Shown piece by piece: positions 15,201 to 23,300 of a stretch of 64,000 nt of DNA (the first letter of the stretch is position 1; each line of letters opens with the position of its first letter). The notes below the pieces were generated by a model. The model saw only the letters and a list, made by a program, of their open reading frames with translations. It made no database searches and was not told where the DNA came from. The position numbers and the translations under genes were made by a program. The DNA is from JAGVSR01 sp033765145 (GTDB taxonomy: Bacteria > Pseudomonadota > Alphaproteobacteria > Rhizobiales > Hyphomicrobiaceae), in the NCBI GenBank assembly GCA_033765145.1, contig JANRIH010000011.1, positions 1-64,000 on the forward strand, in the 5' to 3' direction.

Positions 15201-16680
15201 TGAAGTTCAAAACCTCGATCGTCGTCAGCGTGTCCGTTCCGTCGGTACCGACGTTGTCGGTGACCGTCGTCGTCAGACCGGACGCGGTGATGGTGTAGTT
15301 GGACAGGGGACCGGAGAAATTCGCCGTATCCGTCCCCGCGCCGCCGTCGAGCGTATCATTGCCCGAGCCGCCGATCAGGGTGTCGTTGCCGAACTCGGCG
15401 ATCAGAAGGTCGTCGCCACCACGGCCGTCGAGGGTATCGGCATCGACCGCGGTCGAGCTTTCGAATGGACTCCCGGCCGCATTGTCGTCGAGGTAGTCGC
15501 TGCCCGAAGTGCCGAGCAGCGTGTCGCTGCCCTCGCCGCCCAGCACTTGGACGAAGTCCTGAGCCACGTTGGCAGGAACCACAGGCGTTACAGTGCCTGT
15601 CGCCACTTCGGCGTCGAAAGTGAAACCGGGCGTCAGATTGCGCAGATTGAAATCCGTGCCGACGTTCTGGAAATTCGTGTCGGTGATCCCGGACGAGACG
15701 GCCGCGAAATTGAGGCCGCCAGAGAAGCCGGTGCCGGCATTGATAATGGTATTGCCGTCGATCGTGAGCGTGGAGGAGCCTGCAACGTCGAGGTTGACGG
15801 CCGTGCGGGTCGACTGGAATGTGTTGTCCTCGAGCGTGAGGCTGACACCGCCGCCGTCGAACCAGTATCCGCGGCCCCAGGCCGCCGTCGTCGTCAACCC
15901 GTTGCTCGTCCCCGAGATGAGGCTGTCACTGATCGTGATCGACCCCGACCCGATCGGCTGGCTCGAGATCGCGCGGTCATCGACGCCGTTTGCGCCGCCG
16001 GCAACGGTCGACCAGAAGATCGAGTTCGTGACGACATTGTCGCCGCCGCCCGACGTCGAGGAGAAGAACAGCGTCGGGCCCGTCGGACCGCCGCCCGTCG
16101 TCGTAGCATCGTTGAGGAACCGCAGGCCGTCGATCGTCACGCCCGGCACAGACACTGTCGATCGACCGACGATGGTTGCCTCGTCCGTGCCGCCCGACGC
16201 GTCGCGCGCGCCGCCGGTCCCCGCGAGGCCAAACTTGGCGCCTAAGACCGTGACGTCCTTGTTGAACTGGACATCCTCGTCGTAGATGCCCGGTGCGATG
16301 AGGACGGTCTCGCCGACGGCCGCGGCATCAATACCCGATTGAACGGTCGCATATTCGCTGCCGGTCCCGACGACGCGCACGATCACATCGTCGAATGCAA
16401 TCACTTCAACGCCGGAAATCGTCTCGACGGTCGCTCCGCTGGTCAGAACGAGATTGCCGCCCAAGAAGCTGACCGTGTAGCTGGCGAACGTGCCCGTCAA
16501 CACGAGCGTGTCGATACCCGCGTCGCCGTTGATGGTGTCCGATCCGCCCGAACCCGGAACAATGAGGTCGTTGCCTGCGCCGCCGTTGATCGTGTCCTGC
16601 CCGCCGAGCCCGAGGATCGTATCGCCATCAGCTGTGCCGTTGAGCGGATCAGGCCCTGTGCTTCCGATGATCGTGGACAT
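12262..16680 (-). CDS. giant secreted parallel beta-helix / RTX calcium-binding protein
   Basis: 1472 residues from the ATG at 16680 with GGAGG upstream. There is no classical signal peptide. Residues about 10-60 contain RTX nonapeptides (GGQDTINGGAGNDLIVPG). Three pectate-lyase-like right-handed beta-helix units follow, each starting with a YATIQAAIDAASPGDT-type motif (NosD/PbH1 type); the first two are near copies of each other. More RTX nonapeptides separate them and fill the C-terminal third (GGLGNDILDGGTGNDSLVGG). The extreme C-terminus, TLTSADFQII, looks like a type I secretion tail. The RTX repeats would fold with calcium outside the cell. Likely roles are adhesion or polysaccharide binding; no catalytic site was identified. 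No type I exporter genes are in the window. Confidence 0.8.
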   Translation of the reverse strand: MSTIIGSTGPDPLNGTADGDTILGLGGQDTINGGAGNDLIVPGSGGSDTINGDAGIDTLVLTGTFASYTVSFLGGNLVLTSGATVETISGVEVIAFDDVIVRVVGTGSEYATVQSGIDAAAVGETVLIAPGIYDEDVQFNKDVTVLGAKFGLAGTGGARDASGGTDEATIVGRSTVSVPGVTIDGLRFLNDATTTGGGPTGPTLFFSSTSGGGDNVVTNSIFWSTVAGGANGVDDRAISSQPIGSGSITISDSLISGTSNGLTTTAAWGRGYWFDGGGVSLTLEDNTFQSTRTAVNLDVAGSSTLTIDGNTIINAGTGFSGGLNFAAVSSGITDTNFQNVGTDFNLRNLTPGFTFDAEVATGTVTPVVPANVAQDFVQVLGGEGSDTLLGTSGSDYLDDNAAGSPFESSTAVDADTLDGRGGDDLLIAEFGNDTLIGGSGNDTLDGGAGTDTANFSGPLSNYTITASGLTTTVTDNVGTDGTDTLTTIEVLNFNGTNVLIVGGSGYATIQAAIDAASPGDTIFITAGTYDEDVQFNKAVTVLGAKYGVAGTGGGRDASGGVGEATIIGRSTVSVPGVTIDGLRFLNDATTTGGGPSGPTLFFSSTSGGGDNVVTNSIFWSTVAGGANGIDDRAISSQPIGSGSITVTDSLISGTSTGLTTTAAWGRGYWFDGGGVSLTLEGNTFQSTRTAVNLDVAGSSTLSIDDNTIINAGTGFSGGINFGLVASGITDTNFENVGTDYNLRNLTTGFTFDAEVATGTVTPVVPANVAQDFVQVLGGEGSDTLLGTAGSDYLDDNAAGNPFESSTAVDADILDGRGGDDLLVAENGNDTITGGSGNDTIQAGSGTDTAKFSGPFSNYTVTASGLTTTVTDNVGTDGTDTLTSVEILDFNGAKVLLVGGSGFATIQAAIDAASPGDTILVAAGTYTEAVSVNKQVTILGANDGISGTGSRGAESILSGGFHILADGVVIDGFRITNGATFTGETTGAFVQADNVTITNTRIEGANVTGTRGIVTDSGRTGLVIDDNYVTDWATGAFINPGTAATVTGNTFEDNTVGLAADGPDGLSINGNTFTNNSLEQIGMGALDAVVDLSSQIGTNTFTGTAPQVSIYPLFSGDQTITGTGANDVLNDLGNAFAQTFFGGGGNDSALGGLGNDILDGGTGNDSLVGGAGNDTYTVDTQSDVVTETSGNGTADAVRTSVSYSLGMTSDVETLETTNVLGTGAINLTGSNIANTLNGNAGANTLDGGAGADMLYGFGGNDIYFVDNAMDNIFEGAAEGTLDIVRSTVNFTLQADDHVERLVTTNPAGTGAINLTGNDFAQEIYGNAGVNILRAFDGNDAVYGLAGADTVNGGLGNDTLAGGADNDVFVFNSVLSASNIDTLLDFSNTGQNDQIFLENTGAGLFTALAAGALAAAAFKANATGTATDADDRIIYNTTTGALIYDTNGNAAGGATQFAILSTKPTLTSADFQII
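13978..16353 (-). repeat. two-copy 1188-bp tandem duplication inside the beta-helix gene
   Basis: Copy 1 (about 15166-16353) and copy 2 (about 13978-15165) encode almost the same 396 residues, including the same RGYWFDGGGVSLTLE and VVPANVAQDFVQVLGGEGSD stretches. The period was measured from matching positions 14353 and 15541. The following unit (from about 13977 downwards) shares only its first part. The near identity points to a recent in-frame duplication. Confidence 0.85.
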
Positions 16681-17393
16681 AATCGATACTCCTCCCGAAC
16701 AAAAAATCATTATTGAACGCACGTCATTCGACGTACGAGCCGGCAGCGTGCGTCACGGCGGCTGCCGTTCTCGGCATGCCGACGCCTTCACAGATCAATC
16801 CACGGGGTTTCCTGGGAATTTGAATGCCCTCCCAGAGCCCGACGGCCGGTGAGAGGCGGTGAATCATGATTGGCCGTCGCTCGAAACCACTCGGGTTTCA
16901 GCTTTTCAAACGACAATCGCGACCACGGTCATCGACGCCCGATTTCCACACGGGCGGCTGGTCCAATTCGACCCGAGCGAGACGCGAACTCAAATCCAGG
17001 CGAAGACACGACGAAATGACGTCTGCCGTCGCTATGAAAACAGGAACGCAACTCGCACTGTTATGACAATGGTTACGCGATACCCCTCAAAATATTCCGC
17101 CCATTACCAAAACGGACGCTAACGGCGGCAATCCACACTGTCAATCCGCATTCTGATACGAATATCTTCGAAGCTTATCTCGCCCGCCGGGATCGCGCGC
17201 GTCATGCGGAGAAATGTGCATCGAATTGCCTTCACACGGTCGCTCGATGTTTCGTCATATTGCCGTCACATCCGCCGTTTTTCGCGATGCAATGTCTGTT
17301 GTTGGGACGACATCCCGCAGAGTAGGGGGCGATGCGGACGGACCGAGCGGGCCGAGTGCCACGGACGCAAAGCACAGCGGCGCGGTGTTGCGT
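16681..17393. other. long AT-richer intergenic region
   Basis: About 700 bases with lower GC than the flanks. It should contain the promoter of the beta-helix/RTX gene (minus strand). Open frames here are short, lack ribosome binding sites and match nothing I recognise. No hairpin or repeat family stands out. Confidence 0.5.
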
Positions 17394-17999
17394 TCAGATG
17401 ATCGGCGGCGTGCAGGCGCAGGCGACGACGGCGACGGACTTACCGACGTTCCTGAGACTGTACGGTACACTGCCGAACAACTGATACCCGCCGCCTGCCG
17501 AGATGCGCCGCGTCTCTCCCGCCGCCTCGACCTCGATGACGCCTTGGATGACCACGGCCGCTGTTTCGCCATCGTAAACAATGGGATCGGCTCCCGTCCC
17601 CGCTCCGGGCTCGTAACGCTCGATGAAAAGTTGAAGCTTCTTGTCCCGGCGTTCGCTACCGAGAACGCGCAAGTCGGCGGCGCCGCGCGAGACGACGGCG
17701 AGATCCTTCGCCTGATAGAAGAGTGCCGATTTCTGCGACACCGGAAGCGCGAAGAAGTCGGCGAGTGAGATGGGGATCGCGGCCAGTATCCGGTGCAGGG
17801 ACGCGAGTGAGGGGGCGTGCGCCTCCTGTTCGATCAGCGAGATTGTGGAGTTCGTGACGCCGGCTCTCTTGGCAAGGACCCGCTGAGACAATCCCGCCGT
17901 CTCGCGCACGGCCTTCAAGCGGGCGCCGACGCCGAGGTCGCTCGCCTCGGCGCGCGCACGAACCTTCGCGGCCGACACCCCGCGGTCTTCACTTCGCAT
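17394..17999 (-). CDS. XRE-family regulator with C-terminal cupin domain
   Basis: 201 residues from the ATG at 17999; a GTG at 18020 with GGAG upstream would add seven residues. The N-terminal helix-turn-helix (LGVGARLKAVRETAGLSQRV, then AGVTNSTISLIEQEAHAPSL) is followed by a cupin fold (about residues 125-195: GADPIVYDGETAAVVIQGVI ... GGGYQLFGSVPYSLRNVG). This HTH-cupin architecture is that of PuuR and similar regulators of amine or amino-acid catabolism, where the cupin binds the metabolite. It is divergent to an aldehyde dehydrogenase gene, and a palindrome lies in the shared promoter region, so it probably controls that gene. Confidence 0.82.
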   Translation of the reverse strand: MRSEDRGVSAAKVRARAEASDLGVGARLKAVRETAGLSQRVLAKRAGVTNSTISLIEQEAHAPSLASLHRILAAIPISLADFFALPVSQKSALFYQAKDLAVVSRGAADLRVLGSERRDKKLQLFIERYEPGAGTGADPIVYDGETAAVVIQGVIEVEAAGETRRISAGGGYQLFGSVPYSLRNVGKSVAVVACACTPPII

Positions 18000-18126
18000 G
18001 GTCTTTTTCAATCGCGCCACGTGCCGTCGAACTCCATCTCTCGCGCATCGTCGCCCATCGCGCTTTGCCCACTTAGGGATGCCGGCCCCTTGCCGCGTCA
18101 GGTCGCAAGGCCAGCGCCGCGCCCGC

Positions 18127-18145
18127 TGTCAAGTATTTTTTGACA
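18127..18145. promoter_or_regulatory. putative operator for the XRE-cupin regulator
   Basis: The inverted repeat TGTCAAGTATTTTTTGACA lies in the divergent control region. A TATAAT -10-like box at 18151-18156 follows six bases later towards the aldehyde dehydrogenase gene. The left arm read on the minus strand is also a TTGACA -35 for the regulator gene. Binding here would block both directions. Confidence 0.5.
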
Positions 18146-18213
18146 ACTGATATAATCTGTCGAACACTCCGAATGGAAGCGCTATGGCGGCATCATTCAG
18201 GGGGTATGGCGCA

Positions 18214-19728
18214 ATGTCGGCTCTGGCATGGCTCTCTGAACTTTCGGGCAAACTCTACGTCGACGGTCAATTCAAGACGAGCCGCTCCTCGGATCGGCTC
18301 GACGTCATCGACCCAGCGACCGAAGAACGTCTGGGGTTCATCGCGGACGCGACCGACGCCGAAGTCGACGAGGTCATTGAGATCGCGACCAAGGCACGGC
18401 GCTCCTGGAATGCGCTGGATGCTCGTAGCCGCGCCGTCATGCTGCACGACATCGCAGCACTCCTTCGCGGCGACAAGCGGCCCTATGCAGAGTGTCTGAC
18501 GCGCGAAGAGGGAAAGCCGTTCAAGGAGTCGGTCGACGAGGTGTCGTGGTGTGCCACGGCGATCGACTACTACGCGGAACTCGCGCGTCACGAGACCGGA
18601 CGCCTCGCGGGCGCCACCGTGCCGGGCCAGTTCCACTTCTCGATCAAGGAGCCGCTCGGCACGATCGTCATCGTTCTCCCGTTCAACTATCCCCTCGTGC
18701 TTCTCTGCTGGGAGGCCGCGGCAGCGCTCGCGGCCGGGAACTCGGTCATCATCAAGCCGCACGAGCAGACGAGCCTTACGACGCTCAAGTTCATGGAGGC
18801 GTTCGCGTCATTGCCTCCGGGTCTCATCCAGGTCGTGACGGGCGGCGCGCGCGTCGGGCAGCGGCTCATCGCGAGCTCCAGAACGCATGGCGTCGCCTAC
18901 ACCGGTTCCGTGCCGGTCGGGCAGGCCGTGGCGCGGACGTGCGCCGAGACGTTCAAGCCATGCCTCATCGAAGCCTCGGGGAACGATCCCTTCATCGTGA
19001 TGCCGTCAGCACCCCTGGACATGGCCGTGCGCGGTGCGGCATTCGCAGCGTATCTCAACTGCGGCCAGGTGTGCACCTCTGCGGAGCGGTTCTACGTTCA
19101 CGAAAAAATACACGACGAGTTCGTCGACGGCCTCGTCGCGATCGCGCGGAAATTGCGGATCGGCAATGGACTGGACGCCGTCGACATGGGCCCGCTCGCG
19201 ACATCGAAACAGCGTGATCGGTTCGAGGGGCTCATGTCACGCGCACGCGCCCAGGGCGCGAAGTTCGCGACGGGCGGCGGGCGCCCTGCGGAACACAATC
19301 GCGGCTGGTTCGTGGAACCCTCCGTTCTGACGGGCGTCACGCCGGACATGGAGATCCTGAACGAAGAGCCGTTCGGCCCCGTCGCCGCCATCTGCAAAGT
19401 TTCGAGCTTCGACGAGGCGATCACGCTCGCCAATCGCTCGCGCTTCGGGCTCGGCGCTAATCTCTACTCGCTCGACATGGACGAGGCCTTCCGCGCGGTC
19501 CGAGACATCGAGTCCGGAATGCTCTGGATCAATGCGCCGCTTCTCGACAACGACGCGCTGCCGTTCGGAGGGCGCAAACTCTCCGGCAGTGGTCGCCAAC
19601 TCGGGCCCGAAGGTCTGGCTCAATTCCAGAACACCAAGTTCGTCATGATGGATCCCAAGGCCTCCAACCAGGACTTCTGGTGGTTCCCCTACCGTGATGC
19701 CGAGAGCTACGCGGCGTCGCGGAACTGA
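18214..19728 (+). CDS. NAD(P)-dependent aldehyde dehydrogenase
   Basis: 504 residues from the ATG at 18214 (AGGGGG nine bases upstream); ATG 18184 is an alternative. Family motifs are present: cofactor-binding region VLPFNYPLVLLCWEAAAALAAG, VIIKPHEQT, the general base region CLIEASGNDPFIV (the usual ELGG is changed to EASG), the catalytic cysteine in NCGQVCTSAERF, and NEEPFGPVAAI. The enzyme oxidises an aldehyde to the acid. Context with an HTH-cupin regulator suggests an amine- or amino-acid-derived aldehyde, but the substrate cannot be fixed. The short gap to the flavoprotein gene (22 bases) indicates an operon. Confidence 0.88.
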   Translation: MSALAWLSELSGKLYVDGQFKTSRSSDRLDVIDPATEERLGFIADATDAEVDEVIEIATKARRSWNALDARSRAVMLHDIAALLRGDKRPYAECLTREEGKPFKESVDEVSWCATAIDYYAELARHETGRLAGATVPGQFHFSIKEPLGTIVIVLPFNYPLVLLCWEAAAALAAGNSVIIKPHEQTSLTTLKFMEAFASLPPGLIQVVTGGARVGQRLIASSRTHGVAYTGSVPVGQAVARTCAETFKPCLIEASGNDPFIVMPSAPLDMAVRGAAFAAYLNCGQVCTSAERFYVHEKIHDEFVDGLVAIARKLRIGNGLDAVDMGPLATSKQRDRFEGLMSRARAQGAKFATGGGRPAEHNRGWFVEPSVLTGVTPDMEILNEEPFGPVAAICKVSSFDEAITLANRSRFGLGANLYSLDMDEAFRAVRDIESGMLWINAPLLDNDALPFGGRKLSGSGRQLGPEGLAQFQNTKFVMMDPKASNQDFWWFPYRDAESYAASRN

Positions 19729-19750
19729 TCTTGAGGGCCGGACCCCCTGC

Positions 19751-20347
19751 ATGAAGATTCTTCTCGTCGTCGCCCACCCGAGGCCTTCTTCGCTCACGCA
19801 CGGTGTCGCCGCGGCTTTCGCGGCGGAAGCTCGTATCATTGGGCATACGGTCGTGCTGGCCGATCTCTACGCCGAGGGCTTCGATCCCGTTCTCCGCGAA
19901 GACGACGAGCCGGACTGGAATGATCCGAACAAAGTCTACTCGCCGGCCGTTCGCCGGGAGATGGCACGGATCGATGCGAACGACGCGACCGTGCTGGTCT
20001 TCCCGGCCTGGTGGTGGTCGATGCCGGCGATGATGAAGGGCTGGATCGATCGGGTGTGGAACCAAGGCTTCGCCCATGCAGGGGCCTCCTCTCCGCATCG
20101 GCGCGTCTGGATGATCGCCATCGCGGGCAACGACGGCGCGGCCTATACCAAGCGCGGCTATGACGCTGCGATGCGGACCACTCTCGACGTCGGCATTGTC
20201 GGATATTGCAGCGTGGAGGATCGACGTCTCGAGCTGCTCTACGGGGCGATCGAGGATGCAGCGCGCCAGACGAACGTGCGACGAAACAAGCTGTCGGCCG
20301 CCGGTTCCAGCGAACGTCGCAGAACCGGCGGCCGCCTCATGCTCTAG
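19751..20347 (+). CDS. NAD(P)H:quinone oxidoreductase-like flavoprotein
   Basis: 198 residues. It begins MKILLVVAHPRPSSLTHGVA, the FMN/FAD phosphate-binding loop of the NQO1/MdaB/KefF flavodoxin-fold family. The DDEPDWNDPN and VFPAWWWSMPAMMKGWIDRV motifs are characteristic, the latter forming the flavin/quinone pocket. Such enzymes reduce quinones or nitro compounds by two electrons. The C-terminus is basic and slightly extended. The last four bases overlap the stop codon of the convergent haem peroxidase gene. Probably co-transcribed with the aldehyde dehydrogenase. Confidence 0.82.
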   Translation: MKILLVVAHPRPSSLTHGVAAAFAAEARIIGHTVVLADLYAEGFDPVLREDDEPDWNDPNKVYSPAVRREMARIDANDATVLVFPAWWWSMPAMMKGWIDRVWNQGFAHAGASSPHRRVWMIAIAGNDGAAYTKRGYDAAMRTTLDVGIVGYCSVEDRRLELLYGAIEDAARQTNVRRNKLSAAGSSERRRTGGRLML

Positions 20348-23300
20348 AGGATGAAGTCCGAGGCTCCCAGGGTGTATTGGCCCAGAAGTGCGATCTGGAA
20401 TTCGGCCGCCGCGTCCGCGTCCGTGCTCGCTTCGACGATCGTCATCCAATTTCCCTGGCTGTCGAGGACGTGCTCGTAGTGGAGGGCGCCGTTCGCGTTC
20501 GCGCTCGTCCAGTCGGCCTGATCGAGCCAGACGAACGCCTGGTTGCCGTTGTTGCCGGGCCCCGACATGGCGTCGATCGTCGAGAGGTCGATATGGTCTT
20601 GTCCGATCAGGAAATCGCGGATGACCTCGAGGTCGGCCACGTTGGCAGATGTGATCGTGTCTGTGGGAGTGACAGGCGTGTCGGCTGTCGAGTTGTAGTC
20701 GAATGTGTCCGCGCCATCACCGCCATAGATCACATCCCGGCCGCGATTGCCGACAATGACCGTCCCACTCGCATCACCTATGATGATCTCACTGTTGGCG
20801 CTGCCCTCGAGGGCACCGAAATCATCGCGCACGACGGTGACGTTCGCTGCGTCGGCGGGCGTGCCCGTCCCGATGTAGACGAACGATCCGCCCGGCTGGC
20901 CGCTGTCCGTCAGAGTGACGACACCGCCGATCGTATCGAGTGTCGGCAGACCGCCAAGACCGTTCTGCGAATTGATCGACGCGATGGCCGGGGCGCTGTC
21001 CGGATCTGTGTCGTTCGCCAGCAGGTCGGCGATGGCGATCGACCACAGCGTACCAGCCGCGTAGTTCGTCACCACGCGATCGTTGTTGGCGACCATCGGA
21101 TCGTCGAACGCTACAACGTTGATCGTCGAAATCGCCGGATCGCTGTCGACCAGGCCATTGTTGACGGTCACCTCGATGTGGCGCGCCGTGGTGTCGGGCG
21201 TGTCCGAGGCGTTGGCGAAGCGGATCGCGTCAATCGCTGCCTGATAATCGGCAACGCTAGCGGAACCCGTGAAGTCCAGCGTGACCGTGCCGCTCCCGAC
21301 GGTCGTCGTGACCGTGATCCCCGGAGGCAGCGCACCGGCCGTCGTCAGCGTGTCGCCGGCCATGGCGTTCGTCAGCACGACCTTGGCCGAAGCCAACGTC
21401 ACGCCGCCCGAGATCGCCGCGAAGCTCGACACTCCGACCGCCGCGCCGTTCTCGGTGAACGTCGTCGTCCAGTTTCTCGTGCCGTCGTCGATCGGCACGA
21501 CGAACTTCACGTCGAAGTTGTCGATCCTAACAGCCTCGTTGCCCGCATCGAGTCCGGAGAATACGAAGCGGACGGCGGAGTTCGCCGAGAAGGGTCCCGT
21601 GAGGGTGAGATTGGCGATGCCGTTGTTCGAGGCACCGTTCAGCGTCTGGAGCGTCGTGAAGTTCAGGCCGTCGCCAGCGAACTGCACCAGAACAGATTCA
21701 CCCGGATCGAGGTTCGTCTCTGCATAGTTGAAGCTCAACGTCGCCGTTCCGTGCGTTGCAGCCGACAGGTCGACCGTGCGCGTCAGTGTGGCACCAGGCG
21801 CCGTGGCACCAGGAGCGGTGTCGCGCCGGAACTCGAGGCGATCGTTGAAGACACGGATTTCACCAGCGAGTTCTGGAACGCCGGCCCTGTCGCCGGTCTC
21901 GAGCCAGCTCGACGTCCACGGCGCCGAGCCGTTGGAATTGTTGTAAGCGATGGCGCCGAACTGATCGCGGTAGTTGCCGATGTCGAAGGCATGGAGATCG
22001 ACGGCTGGCTTCGTCAGCGTGACGACGCCGTCCGCGAACTTCAGCTGCTCGACGCCGACGAGGACGTCCACGCCGTCGCGCCCGTTGGTGCCGTCCGTCA
22101 CCTTGGCGACGGCAATCGACGTCGGTGTCTGGTCGGCGACGATCGTGCGCGTCACGAGGTCGAAGTAGGTGAGATCGAACGTGTAGTCGGCGATATTGCC
22201 CGTGAAGGCGGCGATGTCGAGGGACCCGGCCGTTCCGCCATCGCCCATGAAGCCGGCGGATTCACCCGTCGTCTGGACGACACCGTTGCGCCAGAGCGCT
22301 TTCACCTCGCTGCCGCCGAGTTCAAGATCCTTGAACATCGCGGACTTCAGCATTTCGGTGAAGTGCTTCTGGTCAGACCAGCCGACCATATCGAGGATGC
22401 CATTGGACTGGATGAAGTTGCGTTCGAGCCCTGCGGACTCGGCTGCATCGACGTAGCCGAACGCGCGGTGGCTCGCGCCGTCGAAATAAAGGTCGTAGTC
22501 GCTGGCGTAGGTGCCAACGAGTTCGTCGAGGCGGATGCCGTCGCCGACGATAAGGTCGTCGCCGACGCTGCCGGTCAGAAGATCGTTGCCCGAGCCGCCG
22601 ATCAGCCAATTGTCGTTCGCGTCGCCGACGAACGTGTCGTCGTTCTGCGTTCCGATCACGCCTTCGATCTGGGTCACGGCCGGGAACTGTGGCGCACCAT
22701 CGATCGCGGGAAGGGGGTTTGCCTGGTTGATGAGGTCGAACGTCGCGCCGACGGGAGCGGCCTGCCAGTCCGACAGATCGAGGAGGTCGAAACCGCGGCC
22801 CTTGCCGTCGTTTCCGGCATCGTTCACGCCGTCGCCACCGAGCACCTCGTCGCCGCCGTTGGTCAAGGACTGCGAGACGGGTCCGGGCCGGAGGATGTCG
22901 TCACCCTCCATGCCGGCGACGATGTCCTGATCGGCACGACCTGCGATGAGATCATCGCCGTTGTCGCCCCAGAGAAGGTCGCCCGTGACCCCGCCGTCGA
23001 CGTAGTCGTTGCCCTCGCCGGCATGCGTGAACGCGTCCGTATCTCCGCCGCCGAAGATCACGTCATCGCCCTCGCTGCCCGCGAGCTTATCGATGCCGAT
23101 GCCACCATCCACGTAATCGTTGCCAGCACTGCCGATCACCTGGTCGATGCCGGCCGCGGCGGTCGCGCTCTGCTCGCCGAACAGGACGTCGTCGCCCTCG
23201 CCGCCATCGATCAGATCGCCGCCATCGCCGCCATAGATCCGGTCGTCGCCTGCCCCGCCATAGAGCCGGTCGATGCCATTGCCGCCATAGATGATGTCGT

